In this document: piece by piece, positions 11,668-21,017 of the stretch
How the letters are laid out: each line of letters opens with the position of its first letter
Position numbering within the stretch: the stretch's first letter is position 1
DNA from: CAWIJJ01 sp963836405
GTDB taxonomy: Bacteria; Acidobacteriota; Terriglobia; Bryobacterales; Bryobacteraceae
Assembly (NCBI GenBank): GCA_963836405.1
Contig: CAWIJL010000016.1
Location: 145,287-209,286, forward strand
DNA length: 64,000 nt
Reading direction: 5' to 3'
Translations under genes and position numbers: made by a program
Notes under the pieces: model-generated
What the model was told of the DNA's origin: nothing
Database searches by the model: none
What the model saw: only the letters and a program-made list of their open reading frames with translations

Positions 11668-12120
11668 ATGTCTTCCAACGATGGCAGTACGGTAACACTC
11701 CGCAGGGCCGCCGCCGATTTGCGGCCGCGAGCCCTCGCCGCCTTTGCCCGCCGCCTCCAGCGCGACGTCGCCAAAGGCCGCTCCTTCGCTTGCCTCGTCA
11801 CCGGCGATGCCGAAATGCGCCGCCTCAACCGCGACTTCCGCGGCTTGGACTACCCCACCGACGTCCTCTCGTTTCCCGCCGCGCCGCCCGCCCGCGACGG
11901 CCTCGGCGACATCGCCATCTCGGCCGCGCGCGCCCGCGCCCAGGCCCACGAATTCGGACACACCCCCGAGCAGGAGGTCCGCCTCCTCATGCTCCACGGC
12001 GTGCTCCACCTGCTCGGCATGGACCACGAAACCGATTCGGGCGCGATGGCCCGCGCCGAAAAGCGCTGGCGTGCGCAACTCAAGCTTCCCGAAAGCGTGA
12101 TTGAGCGGGTGCGCCGGTGA
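11668..12120 (+). CDS. ybeY: Endoribonuclease YbeY (rRNA maturation)
   Basis: 150 aa. The metal-binding signature HGVLHLLGMDHE near residues 111-122 (three His) defines the family, preceded by the conserved NRDFRGLDYPTDVLSFP block. Acts in 16S rRNA 3'-end maturation and ribosome quality control together with PhoH/YbeZ. The stop overlaps the GTG start of corC. Confidence 0.95.
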   Translation: MSSNDGSTVTLRRAAADLRPRALAAFARRLQRDVAKGRSFACLVTGDAEMRRLNRDFRGLDYPTDVLSFPAAPPARDGLGDIAISAARARAQAHEFGHTPEQEVRLLMLHGVLHLLGMDHETDSGAMARAEKRWRAQLKLPESVIERVRR

Positions 12121-13379
12121 TCTACGCCTTCGCCCTCGCCACCGTCGTCGCCGTTCCGCTGCTGGGCCTCGTTACCTTCGTTCAACTGCTGTACCTCGAG
12201 AGCATGCGCCTGCGCCCCCGCGACCTTCCGGCCCTCTCCTTTTTCAAGGACACCCTCGAAGACCGCCTCGCCCTCAAGCCCGAACAGGGCACCGGCAGCT
12301 TCTCCCTCATCAAACACACGCTGCTGGTGCTGCTCGGCGTGATGTTCTTCGCCTGGCTTGCCGACGGCGAGCCGCCCCACCCGGCCATCTTTTGGCAGGC
12401 CCTCGGCTCGGCGTGGCTGGTGATGGTGTCGTTCGGCTACGCCCTGCCCCACCTGCTCTACCGGCGCACTTCCGGCCGCTGGCTGCTGCCCCTCGTGCCC
12501 CTTCTCCGCGGCCTCGCCTTGCTGGCGCGGCCCCCGGTTGCCCTGCTCGGATTCTTCCAGACCCTGATCGACCTCTCCGACGATACCCCCATGGATGAAG
12601 AGCGCCCTACCTCCGCGGACAACATCGACGCGCTCATCTCCGCCGGCACCGAGGAGGGACTCATCGAAGAGGAAGACCGCAAGCTCATCCAGAGCGTCGT
12701 CGAGTTCGGCGATAAAGTCGCGCGCGAAGTCATGACGGCCCGCCCCAACATGGTCGCCGTCTCCGCCGACGCCACACTCGAGCAGCTCCGCCAGCTCGTC
12801 ATCAACGAACAGTATTCGCGCATTCCCATCTTTGAAAACAACATCGACGAAATCATCGGCTTCGTTCACGTCCGCGATATGTTCGAGCTCGAAGAGGGGG
12901 AGCGCGAAAAGCATACCGTGCGCGAGCTGGTCCGGCCCATCTCCTTCGTTCCCGAAACCAAGCCCGTGAGCGACCTGATGCGGCAGATGCAGGCCGAGAG
13001 CACCCACATGGTCATCGTCATCGACGAGTACGGCAATACCGCCGGGCTCGCCACCATGGAAGACCTGCTCGAAGTCATCATCGGCGAGATCCGCGACGAA
13101 CACGAGCCCGGCAGCGACGTGCAGGAAGATGGCCAGGGCGGCTACATCGTCTCCGGCAACTTCGACCTCGGCCGCGTCGAAGACCTGTTCCAGTCCTTTC
13201 GTCCGGAGGAAGATATCGAATCCACAACCGTGGGCGGCCTCGTGACCGAGTGGCTGGGGCGCGTCCCCAAGCCGGGAGAACAAGTGGAGCGTGACGGATT
13301 GCGAATTGAAGTGCTGGCCAGTGACGACCTGCGCGTGGGCCAGGTGCGCTTGAGCCGCCCGGAAGCGGTTGCGCAATGA
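12117..13379 (+). CDS. CorC/HlyC-type hemolysin-family protein with CBS domains
   Basis: 420 aa from GTG 12117. The N-terminal 150 residues are hydrophobic with about three membrane segments. The cytoplasmic part has two CBS domains (VMTARPNMVAVSADATLEQL, then VRPISFVPETKPVSDLMRQMQ) and ends in the CorC_HlyC/transporter-associated domain (EDGQGGYIVSGNFDLGRVEDLF). Family members are linked to divalent cation efflux and ybeY-corC is a conserved neighbourhood. The original hemolysin label is historical. The stop overlaps the era start. Confidence 0.9.
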   Translation: MIYAFALATVVAVPLLGLVTFVQLLYLESMRLRPRDLPALSFFKDTLEDRLALKPEQGTGSFSLIKHTLLVLLGVMFFAWLADGEPPHPAIFWQALGSAWLVMVSFGYALPHLLYRRTSGRWLLPLVPLLRGLALLARPPVALLGFFQTLIDLSDDTPMDEERPTSADNIDALISAGTEEGLIEEEDRKLIQSVVEFGDKVAREVMTARPNMVAVSADATLEQLRQLVINEQYSRIPIFENNIDEIIGFVHVRDMFELEEGEREKHTVRELVRPISFVPETKPVSDLMRQMQAESTHMVIVIDEYGNTAGLATMEDLLEVIIGEIRDEHEPGSDVQEDGQGGYIVSGNFDLGRVEDLFQSFRPEEDIESTTVGGLVTEWLGRVPKPGEQVERDGLRIEVLASDDLRVGQVRLSRPEAVAQ

Positions 13380-14290
13380 ACGAAGATTTCCGCTCCGGTT
13401 TCGTTTCCATCGTCGGACGCCCCAACGCCGGCAAGTCCACCCTGCTGAATGCGCTGGTGGGCCAGAAGGTGGCCATCGTCGCCGATAAGCCGCAAACCAC
13501 CCGCACCTCCATCCAGGGCGTCCTCACCACCCCCGAAGCCCAGGTCGTGTTCATCGATACGCCCGGAATCCATAAAGCCGATACCGCGCTCAATAAGCGT
13601 TTGATGGACAGCGTGCGCAACGCCCTCGAGGAGCGCGACCTCCTGCTCTTCGTCGCCGGCGCCGCGCATAAGCTCCTGGATCAGGACCGCAAAGCCGTGG
13701 ACATCCTGCGCCGCGTGACCTCCCCCGTCCTCCTGGTGCTCAATAAAATCGACTTGGTGAAGGAGAAGGCCCGCCTCCTTCCCCTCATCGAGCAGTACAG
13801 GCTCCTCTACGATTTCGCGGCCTTCGTGCCCATCTCGGCGGCGCGCGGGCAGGGGCTCGATATCCTGCGCAAAGAGATTTTCGAAAGGCTCCCCGTGGGC
13901 CCTGCGTACTTCCCGGAAGACCACGTCACAGACCAGCCGGAACGCTTCCTTGCCGGCGAGCTGATCCGCGAAAAAGTCCTCCTCGCCACCCAGCAGGAGG
14001 TGCCCCATTCGGTGGCCGTGACCGTGGACCGCTGGGAGGAAACGCCCCGCCTCACGCGCATCTACGCCACCATTCGCGTGGAACGCGACGGCCAGAAGGC
14101 CATCGTCATCGGCAGCAAGGGCGCCATGCTCAAGCAGGTGGGCACCCTCGCGCGGCAGGAAATGGAGCGCATTTTCGGCGTTAAGATCTTCCTCGACCTG
14201 CACGTTCGCGTGCAGCCGGGCTGGCGCGGAAAGGCCGCCTTTCTCGATGCGCTCGACTGGCGTACAATGGCCGGAGAAGACGATGCTTAA
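13376..14290 (+). CDS. era: GTPase Era
   Basis: 304 aa. The G domain shows G1 GRPNAGKS, G2 PQTTRTSI, G3 DTPG and G4 NKID. The C-terminal type II KH domain begins around residue 205 with the diagnostic RIYATIRVERDGQKAIVIGSKGAMLKQVG. Binds 16S rRNA and assists 30S assembly. Overlaps corC by 4 bases and the BON gene by 8. Confidence 0.96.
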   Translation: MNEDFRSGFVSIVGRPNAGKSTLLNALVGQKVAIVADKPQTTRTSIQGVLTTPEAQVVFIDTPGIHKADTALNKRLMDSVRNALEERDLLLFVAGAAHKLLDQDRKAVDILRRVTSPVLLVLNKIDLVKEKARLLPLIEQYRLLYDFAAFVPISAARGQGLDILRKEIFERLPVGPAYFPEDHVTDQPERFLAGELIREKVLLATQQEVPHSVAVTVDRWEETPRLTRIYATIRVERDGQKAIVIGSKGAMLKQVGTLARQEMERIFGVKIFLDLHVRVQPGWRGKAAFLDALDWRTMAGEDDA

Positions 14291-14579
14291 ATTTGTGGCT
14301 GTTCTGATGGCTGCACTTCTGCTGGCCGGCGTCGCCCTGGCAGCGGACCCGCCTACAGACGGCGCAATCAACGACAATGTCCGGATCAAGCTTTCCGCCG
14401 ACGCCGAAGTGAAGGGCGGAGCGCTGAAGGTGGACGTGAAGCAGGGCGTCGTGACAATCAGCGGCGTCGTGGACACCGAACGGCAAAAGGAAAAGGCGAC
14501 CAAAATCGCCCGTAAGGTGAAGGGCGTCAAAAAGGTGGTGAACAACATCGCCTTGAAAGAGAAGACCGACAGCCGATGA
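14283..14579 (+). CDS. Secreted single-BON-domain protein
   Basis: 98 aa with a signal peptide (residues 1-21, ending VALAA) and one BON domain (about 25-92), with the alternating pattern ...GALKVDVKQGVVTISGVVDTERQKEKATKIARKVKGVKKVVNNI. BON domains bind phospholipid or periplasmic partners. The export signal places it in the periplasm. Wedged between era and the lactonase gene with overlaps on both sides, so it is co-transcribed. Confidence 0.88.
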   Translation: MLKFVAVLMAALLLAGVALAADPPTDGAINDNVRIKLSADAEVKGGALKVDVKQGVVTISGVVDTERQKEKATKIARKVKGVKKVVNNIALKEKTDSR

Positions 14580-15439
14580 AGCGCGCCGCGCTCTTCGGCC
14601 TGTTCGCCGTTTTCGCCGCCGCCCAGGACTTCACCGAAATACAAATCGATCAACTGGCCAAGAACCTTGGCTATACCGAAGGACCCGCATGGTGCGCCAA
14701 AGACGGCTACCTCGTGTTCAGCGATACGCCCGCCAATAAGATCATGCGCTGGGTGCCGGGCCAGCCCGTGGACGTGCTTCGCGCCAACGCCGGCGGCCCC
14801 AGCGGGAATGCCTTCGATGAGGACGGCCGTCTCTATACCTGCGAGACCCACGCCCGCCGCGTCACCCGCATGGACAAGAAGGGCGCCCTCGAGGTGCTGG
14901 CGGAAAAATGGGAAGGCAAGCGCCTCAACGCCCCCAACGATATCGTCGTCTCGAAGAACGGACACGCGTACTTCACCGACCCCGCCTTCGGCGAACAGGC
15001 AGACCACCGCGAGCTCGATTTCTACGGCGTGTACCACATTCCGCCGAGAGGCCCCGTGGAGCTGATCGCCAGGCCCGCCGGCCGGCCCAACGGCATAGCC
15101 CTCTCCGCCAACGGGCGGCTGCTCTTCGTAGCCAATAGCGACGAGCGCAACGTCCGCGTCTACGACGTCTCCAAAAACGGCGGCGTCTCCAACGAACGCG
15201 TGCTGCTGTCCAAACTCCCCGCTCCGCCCGGCGGCCTGCGTACCGACGAGAAGGGCAACCTGTACGTCGTTACCGACGGCATCCTGATCTACTCCGCGGA
15301 AGGCGCGCTGATCCGAAAAATCGAAATGCACGACCGCGTTTCCAACATCGGGTTCGGCGATCCGGACCTGCATTCGCTCTTCATCACCGGCTCGGGATCC
15401 GTGCTGCGCGCGCGCCTGGACGTCAAAGGATCTTATTGA
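14576..15439 (+). CDS. SMP-30/gluconolactonase-like secreted protein
   Basis: 287 aa with a short signal peptide (ALFGLFAVFAAAQ). The rest is a six-bladed beta-propeller of the SMP-30/LRE type: YTEGPAWCAKDGYLVFSD, RLNAPNDIVVSKNGHAYFTD with the metal-ligand Asn-Asp, and RPNGIALSANGRLLFVANSDE. Family enzymes hydrolyse sugar lactones using a divalent metal. The natural substrate is not deducible. ATGA overlap with the BON gene. Confidence 0.87.
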   Translation: MKRAALFGLFAVFAAAQDFTEIQIDQLAKNLGYTEGPAWCAKDGYLVFSDTPANKIMRWVPGQPVDVLRANAGGPSGNAFDEDGRLYTCETHARRVTRMDKKGALEVLAEKWEGKRLNAPNDIVVSKNGHAYFTDPAFGEQADHRELDFYGVYHIPPRGPVELIARPAGRPNGIALSANGRLLFVANSDERNVRVYDVSKNGGVSNERVLLSKLPAPPGGLRTDEKGNLYVVTDGILIYSAEGALIRKIEMHDRVSNIGFGDPDLHSLFITGSGSVLRARLDVKGSY

Positions 15440-15891
15440 CCCCGGTCGATGAGCGGCGGTATCCCAACCGGCCCATCGTGGGCGTCGGCGCCATCCTTTT
15501 CGACCGCGGCCGCGTCCTCATGGCGCAGCGCGGCCGCCAACCCCTCATGGGCTTTTGGAGCCTGCCGGGCGGCGCCCTCGAACTCGGCGAGACCCTGCAC
15601 CAGGCGGTTGTGCGCGAGGTGCGCGAGGAGACCGGGCTCGACGTGGAGCCCCTGGGCCTGTTCGAGATTTTCGAGCGCATCATGCCCGACGCCGCCGGAC
15701 GGGCCGAATACCACTACGTGCTCGCCGATTATGTCTGCCGCGTCACCGGCGGCGAGCTGTGCGCGGGCGACGACGTGGCCCGTGTCGAATGGGTGCGGCG
15801 GCGCGACCTCGGCCGCCTCCAAATCACCGAAGGCACGCTCGGCGTGATCGAAAAAGCGTTCCGCCGGCGCCGCAAATTCATAGGATCCTGA
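15436..15891 (+). CDS. NUDIX hydrolase
   Basis: 151 aa from a TTG that overlaps the preceding stop. The NUDIX box GGALELGETLHQAVVREVREETGL is complete, and the fold runs about 13-140. It hydrolyses a nucleoside diphosphate linked to some other moiety; the ADP-ribose pyrophosphatase/MutT-like subgroup is likely, but specificity is not visible. It sits directly before mutS2. Confidence 0.9.
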   Translation: MTPVDERRYPNRPIVGVGAILFDRGRVLMAQRGRQPLMGFWSLPGGALELGETLHQAVVREVREETGLDVEPLGLFEIFERIMPDAAGRAEYHYVLADYVCRVTGGELCAGDDVARVEWVRRRDLGRLQITEGTLGVIEKAFRRRRKFIGS

Positions 15892-15892
15892 A

Positions 15893-18301
15893 GTGAAAAC
15901 GAGCGCGGAAGTCCTGGAATTCGAAGCCATGCGGCAGGTGCTGGGCCGCTACGTGCCGAGCCCGGCGGGCCGGCGCGAACTTGAAAAGGTGGAGCCGCAT
16001 CACGACCGGCAGCGCCTCGTCGACGACCTCCAGGAGGCCGGCGAAGCCATCGGCTACCTGCGCCTCGCCGCGCAGCCCCAGCCCGCCGCGCGCGGCGCCG
16101 CCATCCGCGTCGAGTTCGGCGGCCTCCCCGATACCCAGGAGGCCGTGCACAAGCTGCGCATCGAAGGCGCCAGCCTCGACCCCAAAGAGATCTTCGACGT
16201 CTTCGCCCTCCTCGACCGCGCCGCCGACGCCAAAAGCGTCCTCACCGCCGCCGCCGAACGCTTTCCACGCCTCGGCCGCCGCGCCGCCGCTATCGGAGAT
16301 TTTCGCAACCTGCTCAAAGAGCTCGACGGCAAGATCCTTCCCGACGGCAGCGTTGCCGACTGCGCCTCCGTCGCCCTCGCCCGCCTCCGCCGCGATATCG
16401 AGCGCCAGAAGAAATCCATTCAGGAATCGCTCGAACGCTTTCTGCGCGCCCACCGCGAGGAAGGCGTGCTCCAGGAGGAGTTCGTCACCATCCGCAACGA
16501 GCGCTTCGTTGTCCCCGTCATCGCCGGCCAGCGGCGCAAGCTCGATGGAGTCATCCACGGCGCCAGCTCCAGCGGCCATACCCTCTTCGTCGAGCCGCTC
16601 GAAACTATCGACCTCAATAACGAACTGGTGCGGCTGTTCGAAGAGGAGGCGCGCGAGGTTCACCGCATCCTGCGCGAGATGACCGAGCGCCTTCGCGGGT
16701 ACTCCGATTCCATTCGCCAGACGCTCGTCACCATGGCCGAGCTCGAGCTGGTCTTCGCCAAGGGACGCTTCGCCGCGGAGTTCGATTGCGTCGTCCCCCG
16801 CTTCGGCGACAAACTCATGCTGCGCGACGCCCGCCATCCCCTCCTCGAAGACGTGCTGCGCCGCAAGCGCAAAGCCGCCGTTCCCGTCAGCCTCGAGCTT
16901 TCGCGCGACCGCCGCACCCTGCTCATCAGCGGCCCCAACACCGGCGGCAAAACCGTCACCCTCAAAACCGTCGGACTCCTCACCCTCATGGCGCAGGCGG
17001 CCATCCCCGTGCCCGCCGCCGAGGCCGAGTTCCCGCTCTTTGAGCAGGTGCTCGCCGACATCGGAGATTTTCAGTCCATCCAGGAAAACCTCAGCACCTT
17101 TTCCGCGCACGTCTCCAACATTCGCGAGATGGCGCTGGACGTGACCCCGGATTCGCTCGTGCTGCTCGACGAGCTCGGCTCCGCAACCGACCCGGAAGAA
17201 GGCGGCGCGCTCGGCGTCGCCATCGTCGAGCATTTCCGCACGTCCGGAGCCTTCACCCTCGTCTCCACCCACTTGATGAACCTGAAGATTTACGGCGCCT
17301 CCACCGAAGGCGTGGTCAACGGGTCCATGGGCTTCGACGAAGAAACCTTCGAGCCCACCTTCCGCTTGCAGCTCGGGCTGCCCGGCAAATCCGCCGGCCT
17401 CGACATCGCCACCCGCCTCGGCATGCCGGAAGACATCATGCTGCGCGCCCGCCGTTCCATGAGCGACCGCGAGCGCGACGTCACCCGCTTCCTTTCCGAG
17501 CTGCACCGCCGCATCGAAGAGACCGGCGCGCTCGAGCAGACGCTGCGCGCGAAAATCGCCGACCTGGAACGGCAGGGCAGGGAGCTGGCGGCCGAATGGG
17601 AGAAGCGCGAATCGGCCAAGCTGAAGGAGCTGGAGCGGCGCACCGACGCGGCCCTCGCGCGCTTTGAAGAAACTGCTAACGAGACCATCGGCAAGATTAC
17701 GCAGAGCGGAGACCGCCGAAAAGCCGAACAGGAAGCCCTGCGCCGCATCGCCAAAACCAAGCGCGAGCTGCGCGAGGATTTTCACACCACCGTCCTCTCC
17801 ACGGAAGAGGATTCGCGCCAGGGCAGCATCGCCGCCCCCCGCATCGAAGAGGGAGCGCGCGTGCGCCTGCGCGATGTGCGCGACCCGGCCCGCGTCCGCC
17901 GTCTCCTCGGCAACGGCCGCCTCGAAGTGGAGGCCGGCTTCATGAAGATGCAGGTCTCAATCGACGACGTGCTCGAAGTCCTCCCCGAGAGCGCCGCCTC
18001 CTCCGGCAAGCTGCCGAAGAACGTGACCTACAAACCCGCCCCCGAGCTCAACCCCGTGCACCAGGAGATCAACGTCATCGGCCAGCGCGCCGAAGAAGCG
18101 CGCGACGCCGTCGACGAGTTCCTGGACCGCGCCGTCATGGCCACCGCCAGCCGCGTCCGCATCGTCCACGGCCATGGCATGGGCGTCCTCAAGAAAACCA
18201 TCGCCGAACTCCTCTCCCGCCACCCCCACGTCGCCCGCTTCTACCCGGCAACCCAACACGAAGGCGGCGCCGGCGCCACCATCGTAGAGCTGCGCGACTA
18301 G
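15893..18301 (+). CDS. mutS2: MutS2 family endonuclease/ATPase
   Basis: 802 aa from GTG 15893, one base after the NUDIX stop. Walker A GPNTGGKT sits near residue 345, Walker B is LVLLDELGSATDP, and a STHLMNLK switch follows. A long coiled coil (about 520-625) leads to a C-terminal Smr domain with the HGHGMGVLKK signature. The usual LDLRG start of Smr is degenerate (INVIGQRAEEA). MutS2 lacks the mismatch-recognition domain, and known members act in recombination control or ribosome rescue. The 3' end has a decayed duplicate near 19430. Confidence 0.95.
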   Translation: MKTSAEVLEFEAMRQVLGRYVPSPAGRRELEKVEPHHDRQRLVDDLQEAGEAIGYLRLAAQPQPAARGAAIRVEFGGLPDTQEAVHKLRIEGASLDPKEIFDVFALLDRAADAKSVLTAAAERFPRLGRRAAAIGDFRNLLKELDGKILPDGSVADCASVALARLRRDIERQKKSIQESLERFLRAHREEGVLQEEFVTIRNERFVVPVIAGQRRKLDGVIHGASSSGHTLFVEPLETIDLNNELVRLFEEEAREVHRILREMTERLRGYSDSIRQTLVTMAELELVFAKGRFAAEFDCVVPRFGDKLMLRDARHPLLEDVLRRKRKAAVPVSLELSRDRRTLLISGPNTGGKTVTLKTVGLLTLMAQAAIPVPAAEAEFPLFEQVLADIGDFQSIQENLSTFSAHVSNIREMALDVTPDSLVLLDELGSATDPEEGGALGVAIVEHFRTSGAFTLVSTHLMNLKIYGASTEGVVNGSMGFDEETFEPTFRLQLGLPGKSAGLDIATRLGMPEDIMLRARRSMSDRERDVTRFLSELHRRIEETGALEQTLRAKIADLERQGRELAAEWEKRESAKLKELERRTDAALARFEETANETIGKITQSGDRRKAEQEALRRIAKTKRELREDFHTTVLSTEEDSRQGSIAAPRIEEGARVRLRDVRDPARVRRLLGNGRLEVEAGFMKMQVSIDDVLEVLPESAASSGKLPKNVTYKPAPELNPVHQEINVIGQRAEEARDAVDEFLDRAVMATASRVRIVHGHGMGVLKKTIAELLSRHPHVARFYPATQHEGGAGATIVELRD

Positions 18302-18432
18302 CCTCGACTTTAGCCGGGGACTGACAAACTGGCGCGGGTCGGCCTTCGAAACCGCAGGCGAGTGGGTCCTCTTCGCTTCGACGTAGCTTACAAACCGCAT
18401 TTCGTGGCACCAACGATGGCTGCGGGAAATTG

Positions 18433-18822
18433 TTACGCGGGCCGGATGGGAAGACGAGATTCCTGACGCCCAAGCGCGATGAGCGCGGTGTCCGCCGTGA
18501 GGAGTACGAGGTTTTCAGCTTCGGCCACGCTCAACAGCAGGCGGTCGAACGGATCGCGGTGAGACTCCGCAGCTTTCACGCGGGTCAAGACGTGTTCGAC
18601 GGTTACCGATAGAACCGCGGCTCCTGCTGACCCCATCTCATCACGAAAGCGCGCCGGTGCGATCGGTAATTTACCCAGGCGGTGCTTGAGATCGACCTCC
18701 CAAATGCTGGCGACCGACACAGCACACGGCGAGCTGACCATTAACTCCCGCGAGGACTTGGAGAGCCGCGGGCTGGCGGTGAGCCACCAGAGCGCCACCT
18801 GAGTATCAAGGAGCAGTCTCAC
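18433..18822 (-). CDS. VapC-like PIN-domain toxin
   Basis: 129 aa from a GTG overlapping the antitoxin stop. PIN fold with the acidic residues expected of the RNase site: LLLDTQ (residue 6 area), SVASIWEVDLK, HRDPFDRLLL and LLTADTAL. Toxins of this class cleave RNA and are neutralised by the adjacent antitoxin. The longer upstream open frame is inside the antitoxin gene and was rejected as a start. Confidence 0.87.
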   Translation of the reverse strand: MRLLLDTQVALWWLTASPRLSKSSRELMVSSPCAVSVASIWEVDLKHRLGKLPIAPARFRDEMGSAGAAVLSVTVEHVLTRVKAAESHRDPFDRLLLSVAEAENLVLLTADTALIALGRQESRLPIRPA

Positions 18823-19058
18823 ATCTGGCCCTCGAGGCTCCTGGCGATTTGTGCATCTAGCTCCGGGGTGAAGGCCGCGTCGATAGAGGCTCTGAATTTC
18901 TTCAACTTGCCCCAACCACCCAGATGGCCTCGCCTGGCGACTGGCACCAGCCTGACCATCGGTTCGCCGTTGCTGGCGATCACGATATCCTCGCCTGCGA
19001 GAGCTTCCTTGACGAGCCGCGAGAGCTGATTCTTAGCCTCCAGCATGTTGACTTTCAT
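18819..19058 (-). CDS. Phd/YefM-type antitoxin partner of the PIN toxin
   Basis: 79 aa from the ATG at 19058, which has a strong Shine-Dalgarno (GGAGGAGG) 5 bases upstream. The N-terminal MLEAKNQLSRLVKEALAGEDIVIASNGEPMVRLVPV is the Phd/YefM DNA-binding fold, and the C-terminal 30 residues (FRASIDAAFTPELDAQIARSL) form the toxin-binding tail. Antitoxin first, toxin second with a 4-base overlap is the standard layout. Confidence 0.88.
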   Translation of the reverse strand: MKVNMLEAKNQLSRLVKEALAGEDIVIASNGEPMVRLVPVARRGHLGGWGKLKKFRASIDAAFTPELDAQIARSLEGQM

Positions 19059-19650
19059 GCGTCCTCCTCCACGGCCTATTGTAGCCTGGCTTGGCCAACT
19101 TAGCCAAGCAGGGCGGAACGATGACGATTGGGCCGGCTCGCAACACATTCCCGCGTGCCATTTGGGCGTTAGGCCGCAATGGTTTTGTGCTCGGCGATCT
19201 TGCGCCCATGCCCGACAATTCTGTGAATGAAAAACACCGTCAGGCTCACGGCCGCGAGGCAGATAATGAACGCCCGGATCGCCGGCCAGTCCACGGTCCT
19301 CGGACGAATCTCCTCGCCGGCAGTCTGGCGCGTCTGACACGGGATGCGAGGCGCAGAAGGAAGACAAGCTCCGACAGCAAGACGGACCCGCAAGTGTAGA
19401 TCGCGGCCCGGGAGAGCGGCGTGCGGACGTCGCCGAGCTACTCTCCCCCATCCCCACGTCGTCCGCTTCTACCCCGCCACCCAGTAGGAAAGCGGCGCGT
19501 TCTTGGCGCCTCCGGGACCGCTTCAAGCACCACACGCCGCTCATTCCTCCGGCCCGGCGGGAGCGTCGGTAAAGGCCGTGGCGTGGGTGAGGAGGTAAGT
19601 ACACTCCGCCAATCTCATCATTATGCGTTTATCCGGCCAATCTCTGCCCG
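19059..19650. other. Gene-poor stretch with mutS2 relic and one weak small ORF
   Basis: About 590 bases. At 19430-19500 it carries a decayed copy of the mutS2 3' end. A 74-aa minus-strand frame (19169-19393) has one convincing membrane span (IRAFIICLAAVSLTVFF) but no other support. Nothing else recognisable. Confidence 0.5.
19430..19505 (+). pseudogene. Duplicated relic of the mutS2 3' end
   Basis: The sequence from about 19430 (GTCGCCGAGCT...) aligns with the last 75 bases of mutS2 coding sequence (18201-18280), for example CCCACGTCG and CGCTTCTACC in both, with scattered substitutions and small gaps. In the relic, the codons around TACCCCGCCACC are followed by TAG. It is oriented like mutS2 and lies 1.2 kb downstream, with the VapBC pair between. 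Confidence 0.65.
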
Positions 19651-20387
19651 TTATCCAGCGGGGTTGAGTTTGCGAGCCTCGGAGAGGATTTTGGTCAATC
19701 GGTTGGAGAGTCGATCAAGGCAGCGGCGGGGAGGGCCGTCTGGCAGGGAACGGCGGAACATCTCGATGGCGTGTTGAGCGAACAGGAGGGCATCGGCAAG
19801 GCCATCCAGGCCTGCCCGCGGCGACATCGCTGGCGCTTTCGGTTGTGGCACCAGATGCCGGGGCCGCGAGCGGGCCAGGTGGAGCTCACGTTGCAAATCG
19901 TCGCCGGCGACCTGGACGTACTTCATGCTCATCTCGGCTTTAACGTGGCCGAGGAGCGTCATCAGGGCAGGCAAGCTGACGCCCGCGCGCACCATCCCAG
20001 TGGCATATGTGTGCCTCAGTTGATGCGGAACGATACGCTGGGAATCCGCAAGGCGCGATCGACGAGGGCGACGCGCTGATTGATGGTGGCGCCAGTCAGT
20101 TCGCGTTCCTGGCCCGACTGGAACCGCACATAGTCCAGCAGCGTCGTTGCGGTGAGGGCATCTTTGGTGACCACGTCAGTGTGGTGAACACTCTCCCACC
20201 ACCGGAGAAAATGCAACAGTTCGTGCGCATAAGTGCGCAGGGTGGTGTCGGCCAGGCGTCTGAGCATCTCGTAGTCGAGATACTGGTTAATCCAGTCGAT
20301 CTCACGGCCGGTGGCCTGTTCGACAATGCGGTACGGGCAGCGCACATGGTTGTTGGAAGGAGTGGAAACTACGCGGAAGCTCATCAT
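19651..20387 (-). pseudogene. Tyrosine recombinase, internally deleted
   Basis: The N-terminal part (20387-20043, 115 aa) has the SAM-like core-binding domain with DTTLRTYAHELLHFLRWWE. It then jumps with a frame change into the very end of a catalytic domain (20035-19651): QLRHTYATGMVRAGVS, LLGHVKAEMSMKY. The box I arginine and about 150 residues between are missing, so it cannot be active. It overlaps the TOPRIM gene by 4 bases, as in intact elements of this type. Confidence 0.8.
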
Positions 20388-20975
20388 CGCGCTGCCTCCA
20401 GCAGTGACTGGAACTGATGCGCATCGCCGCCTCGGACGAAAAAGCTGTTCGGATCATGGCCGGCGGGCAGCGTGACGGTACGGACGTCTACACCTTGCCC
20501 GGAGAGCCGGCCGGCAAGCGATTGTGCGGCTTTCTGCCCGCTGCCGTTCGCATCCGCATCAAAGGCCAGGTAGACGGTTCGCCGGTCGTCGCCGAGTTGA
20601 CGGAACTGGCGCGCATTGAGATTCACACCTAACGAACAGGTGACATTTTCAAAGCCGGCCTGCCATAAGGCGGCGTAGTCAAACAGGCCCTCAACCAGAA
20701 TCAACTCGGGATACCGCCGGGCCTGGTCCCATGAATATAAGCCGCCCTTCGCGGCCGGCAAGAAACGATGCGGTGGCGCCGCCGCAGACAGACTGCGGCC
20801 ATAGAGATTGCCTTCCAGCGGAAACACCACGCGGTGCCGGTAGGTGTCGTAGCCAGCGGCGCTCACCAAGCCGGCTTGCCGCAAAGCCTCGACCGGGTAA
20901 CCCCGGTCTGCCAGCCAAGCTCGCAAGCAGCCGCCAGGTGCGTAGCATCGACGAGAGCGAAGCTTTGGAGTGTCT
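20384..20975 (-). pseudogene. DnaG-like TOPRIM protein, N-terminally truncated
   Basis: About 195 residues of a primase-like protein: CYAPGGCLRAWLADRGY, YDTYRHRVVFPLEGNLYGRS, the TOPRIM glutamate ELILVEGLFDYAALWQAGF and DxD-type YLAFDADANGSGQKAA, ending PAGHDPNSFFVRGGDAHQFQSLLE. The zinc-binding N-terminus and start are absent; homology stops near 20975 where host sequence resumes. With the overlapping recombinase this is a remnant of a primase-recombinase mobile element. Confidence 0.75.
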
Positions 20976-21017
20976 TGCCAAAGTGTGTTGCCGTAGCCGG
21001 CGGCGTCGCGACACGCG

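Noticed and set aside
19169..19393. 74-codon minus-strand membrane ORF as a certain gene
   Set aside because: One plausible membrane span but no ribosome-binding site, no homology and a decayed neighbourhood; mentioned only within the gap entry.
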